Assembly: GCF_900496995.4 (NCBI RefSeq)
Contig: NC_044014.1
Span: forward strand, 8,837,001-8,901,000
Direction of reading: 5' to 3'
From: Aquila chrysaetos chrysaetos
Lineage: Eukaryota; Chordata; Aves; Accipitriformes; Accipitridae
DNA length: 64,000 nucleotides
Shown here: positions 51,101-62,740 of the stretch, piece by piece
Position numbering within the stretch: the first letter of the stretch is position 1
Layout: each line of letters starts with the position of its first letter
Notes under the pieces: generated by a model
The model's database searches: none
What the model saw: the letters and a program-made list of their open reading frames with translations, nothing else
Told to the model about the DNA's origin: nothing
Translations under genes and position numbers: made by a program

Positions 51101-54100
51101 GCTGTTTGCACAAACATAATTTTGTCCTTTCTTATGTCCAAGCCTATGCAATCAATGTTGCAGGTGTTCTGCAGAAACATGCGATGATGTTACGTTATTG
51201 AAGGCTGTACCACAATGCACTCACCCAGGGGAACTGAAAAATGGCTGCACAGCCAAATCTGGCAAACCATTACCTCCAAGAACTTGGCTTTCCAGTTTCA
51301 CTGATTTCCTTTTAAAACAACCTTTGAAGCATTTTTTTCTGGCTTTTGCTGTTTGTTTATTTTAAAGGAAAAGCCTTTAAAAGTTTGCTAGCTTAACTGC
51401 AATGTTCTCCCCAGAGCCCCGGTACTTGATACTGGACATATCAGCTGAATCACATGAATTTTCAACTTTATGTTCAAGACCTAATATATGAATTGTCAAC
51501 AATAATCCCGTGGGTGAAAATTATCTTTTCTATGACCCTCCAGAAGGGGCAAAATGATAAGGGTCAGTGGCAGGTCTGGAGAGGTATGATTGCAGAGCAG
51601 AGAGCCTTGACTCTGCCTGCTCCTTCCTCCCCACTGCTCCAGCAGCTCAAATACTTCACAGTGCAGCCGGGGCTGCTACAGCTGCTCTGGCAGCAATGTG
51701 AACCTGAATCTTTAAAAATGTTTGAGTTCAGTTATTATTTTGGCCTGCTGCCATTTTTTTCCTATGAAATGCAGCTAAAAGAAAGAAAACTGTGATGTTC
51801 TACAGTTTATGATTCCACTAAACTGGACTGATTTCAGGGAACAAAGAAATGGCACTTCTTTAGTTCATGGGGTTTTTTTCCTTGACCAAATTTAAAAGTT
51901 TGCTGTAAACAACAGAAGTGTTAGAAATTGCCTTTGAAAGTAACCATATTTTTCTGCAAAAATCTTTCATTTCAATGTGCTGGGAAACTTAGCAGATAGC
52001 CCTAAGTTTGTCTAAATATATGTTTCATATATAACTACACAAGCACTTCACAAACAAGTTTATAAACATGATAAAATAGGCACCCATGTAACAGCAGTTG
52101 CATTCAGACTTGTTAATTGCTTCGGATAGCTAGCTGCAGATACAGACAACCTTACATATAGTTAGTAATGCCTTATACATTATACATTATACTAATGCCT
52201 TATGATTCAGCCCAACTGAATCAGGAATAGTATTAGAAAATAAACTTCTACTTAGTGTCTAAGGAATCAGAATTTGAGCATAAATAAGTACAAGCAGTCA
52301 GTTAATCCGGTTATTTACGATATTTGAAGTAATTCCCACAGTTAGTTCAGAATGGCAAAGTTCAGAGTACTGAGGTACTTCTGTCCACTTATTCTGAGTA
52401 GCTCTCAAGATCTGCAAACTGTACCATTGCGTATCTCCAACTTCTTAATTTCTACATAACTTCGATTTAAAAGATCAGCATCACAAAGTGTTTCTGTCTT
52501 TTCTTCCCATTACAGAACTTACTGGCCAAGTTTCACGACTCCTTACGTACAGTGAACAAAACAAAGTACTGAAGCACTTACATAATCAAGGTTTGATATT
52601 TAACGATGCATCACAGTGATACATCATTAAATGACACTGAGGTAGGATTTGTATGGAGAGATGGTATTGACCAATTGATAAAGTTGGAAAAACACAGACT
52701 TTCTTAAACAGGACCCCTTCTTCATATTTGAGCTTTCTAAAGAGAGGGTTCCCAATGGTGCTATGATTCAGGTGGCTAAGAATCATGAAATTTTATCAAT
52801 TTTTTAACCTGGGCAATCACATGCACACGCATTTAAAAATACACTCAAATGTCTCAATATTTCTAACACAGTACAGGTTATCAGGGTTTTCTTGTTTTAG
52901 CCAAATGCATAGAAGGAATGGCACTATGGTATGGAAATAATTTCTAAAGCATCTGCTTAAGAGCACTTAAAACTTTATAGCTCATTTTTTTGATTAGCTG
53001 AGTTCACCCTAAAAAGAAATCCTTTACCTTATAGAGCCATACTTTCTATCATGTTCTCCAAATATGCATATACAGGTATGTGTAAAAGAAAGTTGAATAT
53101 GTAGAAAGAAGAGCTAAATTACTAATACCAAATAATACTGTAAGATTCTTGTCTTTCCATTAAAATAATAAAAATAACCGCTTCCACAAACAGAACATAG
53201 TAAATTACATTTTCCCATATGTGTAGGGACGTTTACTTGCAGCAACATCTACTTCCTCAGCGAAGTAGTCATTTTCTTGTCATTTCCAAGTAATATGTCA
53301 TAACTTGTTCAATCTCTTGCATGTTACTTTCCATAATCACACCTTGAAGTGTCCTAAAAGTCTGGGAGAAGTCAGAATATTTTATGCTGTGATATCAACA
53401 CACCACTCTATATGCAGACAATAAATAATTAAAGTTGCTAATGAAAGAGTGGTATGTGTTGTTAAGGTTGACTTAATTTTGCATTTCTGCTTCTGGTTTT
53501 GTTGTTCAAAAGAAGGAGAAGGCATTAGCTTGAAAGATATTTGTAAGTGCAGGACAGTGTCAGAAGTTTCTTCCCAATTAAATATTTTTCAATACAAAGA
53601 TCACATTCAATTTGAAAAAAACCCCAAACTACTACTTTTTATCACATTACTACACCCATGTGCAACATCACAGTTAAAAAAGCTGTCTACTGTAACAATT
53701 CGATCCCATGTTGGCATTTCAGCTTACAAATGGGGTATTTAACTTTACAGCCTTGTCTAACAATGCCTTCTCATTTAGTCAGGGAGAGATCCAGGAAATC
53801 GAACTGTAGCATATCTGTCTGTCTTTGTGGAGTCAGTGTATATAAGACTGGATGTTTTTTTCTTCTCCACTAATGGGAAATAAAATTGGTTTCAACTGCA
53901 TCTAGAATGAAACAAACTACAAGTAGACCTGCAACTTCAATCAGGTTCTTTTCTTTCCATTTCAACCTTACCAGTCTGGGACAAGAAAACAGTATTACAA
54001 CATACTCAGAGTTTACAAGAAAGGCACATAAGTATAGAGACAAAATCAGCCAGCTCTTTAATTCATGACTGGTCAGGTCATAAAATGAGCATAATTCATA

Positions 54101-56944
54101 GCCTTGCTTCCAAAACAAAGAACATGTTAAAGCAAGATTCCAGATGCAATAATGAGTAGTCTGCTTGTATTTCTTTAAACAGAGATCTATTTCTCTACAT
54201 AAGTTGTTTGGCTTGAAATGCTGAAAATGTTTTGAACAGAAAAAAATGTTTCCTTTTCGAGCTCTGGCAGAACAGCATTCCAATTAGAGAGTGGTAGATT
54301 TGCGGTGTAAGTGGCATCCAAAACCAAAGAAGACCAGAATGCACTTCATGAAGCATTGCCAATGAGGTACCTCACCCCACCTTTTTCAAGCGGTTTCATT
54401 TTCTAATATATGATTTCTTGAGAAATCAATATTCCATTCTCTTCCCTATACTGTGGAGAGTGCTTAGAACTACTGATTTGAAGGTGGGGCTTTTACTCAT
54501 TACTGACTTTTCAATAGGCCCCTTGTATTTGCAATCCAAATGATATAAATAATACACACCCCCCCAACAGTTAAGAGCTCATAACTTCAAGTTATGCTCA
54601 GTTCAATCTTTCAAATACAAAGCAGGTTAAGTGCTCAGACGTGGTCCTCCTCTTCAGCTACAGATTATTACTGCTACCATCTGATTATTATTTGGTGCTC
54701 TCTGTGACATGAATGCGGTATTTTTTTCATTTCATTCTACTAGAAAAATCATTACAAGAACCTCAATAACCCTCACTAACATCCATATTTGCTGGCAATT
54801 TCTCTAGGAGCGTTAAGGAATAAGTAGAAACAGCTTCCTTCAAAGTAAGGGACCAGACACATTGGTGAGCCCTGCTGGGAAAACTACCAGTGCTGCCAGC
54901 GCTCAGCTGAATAAACAAAGGTTTCAGCTCCCAAAGCAAGGAATGCAGCATTAAAATTCAAGCATGCAATTTGATATCAAAAGAAAAATAATTTGGGGAA
55001 GCAAAGTCTCTCAACTTTTGCTTTTCAAAAGGGAAAAGAAAATACATACAGTAGCTATTGCAATTAGATAGGGAAATTCGAAGAGGAGAACTTAACAAGT
55101 ACTTTCATCAAAAGCACGCGAACAATGCAACACAGGCTAAAGAAGGCAGACCAGGTACTGTGCAAAAATGGATGTAGTCAAAACATGGAACAAACAAGAG
55201 AAACATATAAGCTGGTTAATTCGAGTGCTTACAGAAATTATTTGATTTGTGAAGTTTCTTGGGACTTTTCTACGAGTTTTTTATTCAAAAACCTAAACTG
55301 TTTTAATGGCACTGGTATCACTATAGTGATACAATTCCTCATGTGGAAAAGGTTCTGGAGATGTATCTATCGATATAAAGGTGGTGACAGCAGCATATCT
55401 TACTTCTGAAAGAGAAAGGTAATAATTTATCCCAGTACATGGTATATTTGCACACTTTAACTCTGTCCACACAGGCTGCACTGTGCAAGCATAGATCTTT
55501 TGATTGGAATTCATCTTTTTAAACATAATTGCTTTATTAGCTTATTAACAGTGTGCATGCCAAGCTTTCATTTATGCTATTTGGGTACTATTAGTGAATA
55601 TGTAAATGAACAAAAATTTTACTGCAATTATAATTATGTTCCATCCTTTAGTCAGCTATAGGAGATACAGTTGAAGTGACATCAACTTTTACTAGAACAC
55701 CTGAAATAGGCTAGAAAAAAAATATACAAGCATACCCATAAAATATGTTTAGAAGATGAGCTTGGGAACTAATTTCATATTTTCAGGTGGCTAGATATCT
55801 TTCATTCAGTGGAAGTACTGATTTGATGAGGGACCTACCCTTTTCATTTGGATAGGCTCACATTAACTTAATCCAAGACTGAGAACTAAAATTTTGTAAA
55901 ATATATTAATTTACTGGTAGCTGGGAATTTCTGTCCTCCACGGATCGCAAGTTCACTCTGCTGTGCTGCGGTTGTTTAGTTGCAGCTATATGTATCTATA
56001 GAAATAGATGCATTTGGTACATTAGAGGATATAAAAGCACAGAATACATGGAATATGATGATACAGAGCAGGACACTTGCTGAGGTGAATTATTTTATAT
56101 TGATTGTACCTTCTAGACATTCATTGTCTTTGTACCAGTTTCCATTTTGATGGATAAGTGGCAGCTACAGGCTTTGTGTAGCAATCAGTCAGGCACTCCA
56201 GATTAGGTCTGTTAGCATTTCCATGTCTGAACGTTTTGGATGGGATCTAATGAGGGATTAGAGAACAGGGAATGGCTGTTCAGCACTCCTTGGAGCTGTT
56301 GAGTAAGATTCGATACTGTAATTGCTCCAATATGAAGAAGGGTTCTGGGTCTTCCCTGAGCTTTGTGTAGCACAATAACGGGATGTCGTCTGCTGTTGGC
56401 TGATGTAAACTTTCTTCGAATAGTTGGGCTATACTGTCTGAGTGAGACAGATTGTGACTGTGGTCACATTTGTTGATTATTACATTGTTCCCATTCTAGT
56501 CCATGATAGGCATTTGTCTGGTTTGGGATATAAAACCCAATATGTCTTGAATTTTTCATAGGGACTGTCACAGCAGGGAAGAAATGCAAAGTGGCCTCCC
56601 GTAAGTGTAGAAAAACTACTTGTGCTGAAGTTGGCAAAACCAAATTCTAAATCTAATGCAAAAACTGAGCCTTAAATGCTTGACAGTTTCTGATTGTTCA
56701 TTTGACTATCTGGAATATTTTCATGTACCTACCATCGAAGAAGAAAACCAATAAGTTATGATAGGAAGATGCAGGAGAATGGTGCTTTCTAAAAATCTCT
56801 TTTCATATCACTACTTTTGATCAATGGAGAAACATCAGAGAAAGCATCACTGAAGCATAATGTCAAGGAAATGTCATTTGAATAAAGCTCTGGTCACCTA
56901 ATAACAACTAGTGAAAGTTTATTACAGAACTATACTGATGGAGT
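42173..56944. other. Gene-free DNA
   Basis: Nearly 15 kb without a supported gene or a recognisable transposon. ORFs of up to 137 codons occur, but none has a domain and most are antisense to others. Local items are a CpG-rich patch at about 48718-48830, degenerate CA/CG-alternating DNA at 50970-51035, and a perfect 18-bp palindrome at 55315-55332. Confidence 0.5.
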
Positions 56945-57146
56945 AGGTTGAGGGGAACCTCAATCCATCCCACTCCTACCAGTTTGATGTCAGTGCCAGC
57001 AACAGATGCCCAGAGCCTGGAGAGGGATCACAGGTCAGCAGGAGAGCACCCGAAGAGCAGCACAAAGGAATTCCAGCCACTCGAGCCAGTAAGTCAGCTT
57101 CACCAGGGATCCAGCTTAAGTTTGCCTCTATGCAAACACACATAGC

Positions 57147-59874
57147 ATGGGGAATAAACAAGAGGAGTTAGAGACGTGCACGCCTGCAGGGCTATGATCT
57201 TATTGGCATCACAAAGACGTGGCGGGATGGCTCCTATGACTGGAGTGTTGGAATGGAAGGATACAGGCTCTTTAAGAAGGACAGGCAGAGGAGACAAGGA
57301 GAGGGTGTCACCCTCCATGTCAATGACCAGCTGGAGTGCGTGGACCTCCACCTGGGGATGGATGAGGAGCCAACCAAGAGCTTATGGGTCAGGATTAAGG
57401 GGAGGGCAAGGCCAGGTGACACAGTGGGTATCTGCTACAGGCCACCTGACCAGGAAGACTGAGCGGATGAGGCCCTCTATAGACAGATAGGAGCAGCCTC
57501 ACGTTCACAAGCCCTGGTCCTCATGGAGGACTTCAACCACCCCGATCTCTGTTGGAGGGACAACACAGCAGGTCATAAGCAATCCGGGAGGTTCCCAGAA
57601 TGCATTGATGACAACTTCCTTCTCCAAGTGACAGAGGAGCCAGCGAGGAGAGGTGCTATGCTGGACCTTGTTCTCAGCACCAAGGAGGGGCTGGTGGGGA
57701 ATGTGAAGCTCAAGGGCAGCCTTGGCTGCAGTGACCATGAAACAGTGGAGTTCAAGATCCTTAGGGCAGCGAGGAGGGTGCACAGCAAGCTCGCTAGCCT
57801 GGACTTCAGGAGAGCAGGCTTTGGCCTCTTCAGGGATCTGTTTGGTAGAGTACCATGGGATAAAGCCCTGGAGGCAAGAGGAGCCCAAGAAAGCTGGATA
57901 ATGTTCAAGGATCACCTCCTCCAGGCTCAGGAGCAATGCATCTCAACAAAGAGGAAGTCAGGCAAAATCGCCAGGAGGCCTGCATGGATGAACAAGGAGC
58001 TCCTGGACAAACTCAAACACCAAAAACAAGCCTACAGAAGGTGAAAGCAAGGACAGGTAGCCTGGAAGGAATACAGAGAAATTGTCCGAGCAGCCAGGGA
58101 TCAGGTTAGGAAAGCCAAAGCTCCAGTAGAATTAAATCTGGCCAGGGACATCAAGGGCAACAAGAAAAGCCTCTATAGGTACATCAGTGATAAAAGGAAG
58201 ACTAGGGAAAATGTGGGCCCAGGAAACGGGAGACCTGATTACCCGGACATGGAGAAGACTGAGGTACTCAACAACATTTTTGCCTCTGTCTTAACTGCCA
58301 AGTGCTCCAGCCACACCGCCCATGTGGCAGAAGGCAAAGGCAGGGACTGGGAGAATGAAGAACCGCCCACCATAGGAGAAGATCAGGTTCGAGACCATCT
58401 GAGGAACTTGAAGGTACACAAGTCCATGGGACCTGATGAGATGCACACTTGGGTCCTGAGGGAACTGGCAGATGAAGTGGCCAAGCCACTATCCATCGTA
58501 TTTGAGAAGTCGTGGCAGTCTGGTGAAGTTCCCACTGACTGGAAAAGGGCAACATCACCCTCATTTTTAAAAAGGTAAAAAAGGAACACCCAGGGAACTC
58601 CAGGCCAGTCAGTCTCACCTCTGTGCCCAGCAAGATCATGGAGCAGACCCTCCTGGAAACTATGCTAAGGCACATGGAAAATAAGGAGGTGATTGGTGAC
58701 ACCTAACATGGCTTCAGTAGGGGCAAATCACGCGTGATAAATTTGGTGGCCTTCTATGACGGGGTTACAGCATTGGTGGATAAGGCAAGAGCAACTGACG
58801 TCCCCTACCTGGACTTGTGTAAAGCATTTGACACTGTCCTGCACGACATGCTTGTCTTTAAATGGGAGAGACTTGGATTTGACGGATGGACCACTTGGTG
58901 GATAAGGAATTGGCTGGATAGTCGCACTCAGAGAGTTGTGTTCAACGGCTCGATGTCCACGTGGAGACCAGTGACAAGTGGTGTTCCTCAGGGGTCGGTA
59001 TTGGGACCAGCGTTGTTTAACATCTTTACCAGTGACATGGACAGTGGGATTGAGTGCACCCTCAGCAAGTTTGCTGATGGCACCAAGCTGTGTGATGCGG
59101 CTGACACGCTTGAGGGAAGGGGTGCCATCCAGAGGGACCTTGACAGGCTTAAGAGGGGAGCCTGTGTAAACCTCATGAAGTTCAACAAGGCCAAGTGCAA
59201 GGTCCTGCACATGGGTCAGGGCAATCCCAAGCACAAATACAGGCTGGGCAATGAGTGGATTGAGAGCAACCCTGAGGAGAAGGAATTGGGGGGTATTAGT
59301 GGATAAAAAACTGAATACAAGCCAGCAATATGTGCTCGCAGCCCAGAAAACCAATCACGTTCTGGGCTGCATCAAAACAAGCGTGGCTAGCAGGTCGAGG
59401 GAGGTGATTCTCCCGCTCTACTCTGCTCTCGTGAGACCCCACCTGGAGTACTGGGTTCAGGTCTGGGGCCCCCAATGTAAGAAGAACATGAACCTGTTGG
59501 CGCAAGTGCAGAGGAGGGCCACGAAGATGATCAGAGGGCTGGAGCACCTCTCCTATGAAGACAGGCTGAGAGAGTTGGGGTTGTTCAGCCTGGAGAAGAG
59601 AAGGCTCTGGGGAGACCTTGTAGCAACCTTCCAGCACCTAAAGGGGGACTACAGGAAAGCTGGGGACGGACTTTTTACAAGGGCAGGTAGTGATAGGACA
59701 AGGGATAACTGTTTTAAACTGAAAGAGGGCAGATTTAGATTAGATATTAGGAAGAATTTCTTCACTGTGAGGGTGGTGAGGCACTGGCACAGGTTGCCCA
59801 GAGAAGCTGTGGCTGCCCCATCCCTGGCAGTGTTCAAGGCCAGGTTGGATGGGGCTTTGAGCAACCTGGTCTAG
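57147..59874 (+). pseudogene. CR1 ORF2: endonuclease and reverse transcriptase, inactivated
   Basis: ORF2 nicks target DNA and copies the element RNA into it. Endonuclease part: the YDLIGITETW motif reads YDLIGITKTW, so the metal-binding Glu is Lys (57214-57216). GDFNHP reads EDFNHP (57526-57543), and SDHE is intact (57730-57741). The RT part has motif [10 protein letters not shown] (58806-58832) and motif [12 protein letters not shown] (near 58977-59010). Catalytic FADD reads FADG (59070-59081), so the second Asp is lost. The C-terminus ends LSNLV before TAG (59872-59874). Lesions: a frame change near 57165-57195; TGA at 57460-57462; TGA at 58042-58044 (probably from a Trp codon); a one-base loss near 58543; TAA at 58704-58706 (probably from a Gln codon); and one extra G in a G run near 59290. 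The element is dead several times over. Confidence 0.92.
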
Positions 59875-59962
59875 TGGAAGGTGTCCCTGCCCATGGCAGG
59901 GGCATTCAAACTAGATGATCTTTAAGGTCCCTTCCAACCCAAACCATTCTATGATTCTATGA
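59875..59962 (+). other. CR1 3' untranslated region and tail
   Basis: This short segment follows the ORF2 stop. It contains a potential hairpin (GTCCCTGCCCATGGCAGGGGC, stem CCCTGCC/GGCAGGG around 59885-59902), then the conserved GATGATCTTTAAGGTCCCTTCCAACCC-like part and a doubled ATTCTATG. In CR1 the reverse transcriptase is thought to recognise this hairpin-plus-repeat end on its own RNA. The hairpin is visible here; the function is from the family. Confidence 0.8.
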
Positions 59963-60531
59963 TCAGATTATAAAGGTATATGTGAGTCAATATTTAGGAG
60001 ACAATATTTATCCCACAGGTAAGGATTACCTGAATAATTTACAAATTCCCTTGTGAATGAATTACACATCCTTGTAAGCAAAATGTACATTACAGCTCCT
60101 AAATTGCCATGCACCACTTTTGCTGGGAACTAAGTCACATTTGCTTCCTAAGATAAATTCCTCTTCATTAAATGCAATTTTCATTGCACCTTGCTACAAA
60201 GTGCCATAAACCTGCAGGAAGAAATAACTGATCCCTGCTGGCTGACTGTACCAGACATGAATCATTGACTCCACTGTGTATGGAAAGAGATAGGCATGTT
60301 TGTGGGAAGAAGGAATTAAAGCCCAGAGCCAAGATCTCTGCAGGAAATCCTAAAAATAGCCAAACTTAGGAAGAAGTGTGGAGTAAGCTTTCTGGTTTCA
60401 GTATCAAGTCACTTAGTAAAATTAAGATTTGGGAAGTAGAAAAACTGAATCAACGACAGCTTTCATTTTCCTGCTACCCTATAGATCCTGCACATTGCCC
60501 AAGTTCAGAATTATGATGTCAACATATTGAC
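59963..60531. other. Gene-free spacer between CR1 copies
   Basis: Unique-looking AT-rich DNA with no supported ORF, exon or repeat. Confidence 0.5.
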
Positions 60532-60588
60532 AGTTGGACTCAATGATCTTAAATGTCTTTTCCAACCTGAACGATTCTATGATTCTAT
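60532..60588 (+). mobile_element. Solitary CR1 3' tail (57 bases)
   Basis: GTTGGACTCAATGATCTTAAATG, then CTTTTCCAACCTGAACGATTCTATGATTCTAT, is the last part of a CR1 3' untranslated region with the doubled octamer. It is an extreme 5' truncation: reverse transcription stopped after a few dozen bases. Few changes from the CR1 pattern suggest it is fairly young. Confidence 0.88.
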
Positions 60589-60879
60589 ATCACCTACCTC
60601 TCATTTTAGGTATGCCAGCCTTTCAGCAAATCATTTCAGCTATATCAAACATCAGTAATTAGCAGCGTAAGAAGGATGGAAGTTGTGCTTGTGAAAAGGG
60701 CACACTGAAGAAGAGACTGAAAGATAAGCTGGTGTACTTGCAAAAATGCTACTGAATGCTTGGTATCATTTTAGGATGATTTCCTTTTAAAATACTCAAT
60801 TTCCCTCTCCAGTCCTCAGTATTCTACTCTCCTGCTGTACCTATCTTTGCATAGGCATAATATAGAGGACTAATACAAA

Positions 60880-61305
60880 ACAATCAGGTCTAGGAAATAT
60901 GACCTTGACCAGCTTGGAGGAACTGGAATTATTTTGATATAGAGAAAGGTGATAGAGGGGAAACATAAAAATATAAAAGGCTGCAGAGAAGAGGAAGGAA
61001 GGAAATAATCTTTTTTCCATGCTCATTTTGGGCATGATAAAAAGTAATGGGCTTAAACCATAGCAGAGGAAATTTAGGTTAACCGTTAGGAAAAACTTTC
61101 TAACAGTTAGCACAGCAATGCATGGGAAAAAAATTTCCTAGGTAAGAAGCAGAAACTCCATTTTTGTAAGCTTTTATGAACAGGTTAGACAAACATCTGC
61201 CAGGAATTGTTTACATGCAGCTGATACTGCCTTGAACAGGGGAGATGGGACTAAATGATCTCTAAAAGTCCTTTCCAGCCTTATTTTTTTATGATTCTGT
61301 AATCA
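60880..61305 (+). mobile_element. Old CR1 3' fragment
   Basis: Plus-strand CR1 remnant with many changes. AAATATGACCTTGACCAGCTTGGAGGAACTGGAATTATTTTGA corresponds to the LGGTGIV/LSLE part of ORF2. GAGGAAATTTAGGTTAACCGTTAGGAAAAACTTTC corresponds to RRFRLDIRKNF. GAACAGGTTAGACAAACATC matches the RLD part. The tail GGGACTAAATGATCTCTAAAAGTCCTTTCCAGCC ends in TATGATTCTGTAATC. The opposite-strand ORF of 90 codons is only its shadow. It is clearly older than the neighbours at 57 kb and 60.5 kb. Confidence 0.85.
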
Positions 61306-62559
61306 ACTTTGAAAGGAGCTTGGCATCACTCCTATTGAAAATAATGGCAGTTTGCAGAGTGTTCTGTAATGGCATTCCAGATTTCCTCCAGTACAAACCA
61401 AGGTGGAACTGTGTGCATTTCAGTGGAAGGAAGTGGGACCTCGAGCTCCAGTAGCTGCAAGAAGGGTGGTAATTTATACCTAGCTGCATTTGTCACACTC
61501 AGTATCTTGCATTACCAAGCTCTTTACAAAGCAGAAGAAATTTGATGCCTCTTTCAGGCCATTCTTCAGATTCTGTTCTGAATTGAAGCTGATGGGTAGC
61601 TGATAATGCTTCTTAGGTGGATGAGTAACTGATTCTAATTCATTGTTTCACATAAATTAGAGCTTTCTCTATTCTAAATATTTTTCTGAGCAAATAGTCT
61701 TAAATCATCAGAAAACATTAAATTAAAGGATATATTTTAATTTCAGGCTAACAGAGGATATAATTCTACATATAACTCTTCCCTATGTCTGTCTGAACAA
61801 TCTGATGCAGCTCAGGATATGGCTCACTGTGCTGCCAGCTATGGTTTGCTGTTTTCTAAAAAAAACCCTGTTATTTTCATCCTCTCCATATACAAATGCA
61901 AATAGAATTTATTCAAAGGATATTTCTTCAATAGCTGGTATTTAGAATTTAATAATTACAATTTCCAGAAATTGTAAAGAAAATTCCATCTGAAGTTCAC
62001 ATTTATACCTAGGTCATTTTGCACTTTATGGCCAACATTCCTTTGCTGCTTCTCCAGCAAAAGAAACAGTCTCTTCTTGAAAGTAATGTGTTATGCTCTA
62101 ATAGTCTGTAGTGTAACTTGTTATGCTTTTTGCATATTGATACATTTTCAGGTAACCAAAATATCTCTACAAAAAACTTCATTGTGTACTCTCAGCTGCA
62201 ATGTGCTACCTAAGATTCTTTATCTATTTTTCCCTCATGATGACTAATCAGTATTTCTCTATTGTGGACAAAGATTCCTGCATGAGTATATTTGACAGGA
62301 ATCATTTATCTACAGGAAGAATAATGGATTAATCTGCACTTCCATGGAAAAAACAAAACAAAACAACAGAGTTTCTTATATATTGAGATACTGATCTGAA
62401 AATTCATCAACAAATACTGAAGAAGAGTTCTTAACTCTGTCCTTGACTCAAACTTTCCTGCTGAGGCAATGCAAGGATCTGGAAATTAATGAATGATGTT
62501 ATGCATTAAACCATGCTATGAATGATGGTTTATATTTTTTCTATTACACTTACAACAAT
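61306..62559. other. Gene-free DNA
   Basis: No supported gene, RNA or element in this AT-rich stretch. Confidence 0.5.
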
Positions 62560-62740
62560 GAATCTGAGAACATCTCAAACATTAATTCATTTATTCCCAC
62601 AGCATCCTCACAAAGTAGAATTCCTGTGTTAGAGAGAGTATAGAGAAACACTGTCCATCCACAAACACATGGGGATCTGGTAATAGAGCAGGGACTAAAG
62701 TCTACTTTGGATACTAGTTCCAGTAGGTACAAGTCCCAGC
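62560..62740 (-). mobile_element. MIR/CORE-SINE-like ancient SINE, best preserved of the set
   Basis: The plus strand shows the reverse complement of a MIR-type element in full order: GAGAACATCTCAAACATTAATTCATTTATTCC, CACAGCATCCTCACAAAGTAG (compare CACAACACCCCTGTGAGGTAG), AATTCCTGTGTTAGAGAG. It continues with ACACATGGGGATCTGGTAATAGAGCAGGGACTAAAGTC (compare ACACAGGAGTCTGTGGCAGAGCAGGGATTAGAACC) and an AGTCCCAGCAAGTCT end. The 95-codon minus-strand ORF over it is chance. It is a fossil with no sign of present function. Confidence 0.7.

Larger units (their letters stand above)
56945..59962 (+). mobile_element. CR1 LINE, 5'-truncated, nearly complete ORF2
   Basis: A three-kilobase CR1 copy, about two thirds of full length. 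The 3' end is exact: the untranslated region runs from 59875 through CTTCCAACCCAAACC to CATTCTATGATTCTATGA, the octamer-type terminus of avian CR1. The 5' boundary is approximate. Sequence upstream of the ORF2 start (57100-57150, with TAAGTTTGCCTCTATGCAAACAC before AGCATGGGGAATAAACAAGAGGAG) still follows CR1, but ORF1 is absent. CR1 normally makes no clear target duplication, and none is seen. Its GC content and CpG content stand well above the surroundings. It is the best preserved element of the window but cannot move. Confidence 0.95.

Noticed and set aside
58728..59354. A 208-codon minus-strand ORF
   Set aside because: It lies antisense to the CR1 reverse-transcriptase region, whose plus-strand motifs are unmistakable.
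60841..61113. A 90-codon minus-strand ORF
   Set aside because: Antisense to the old CR1 fragment on the plus strand.
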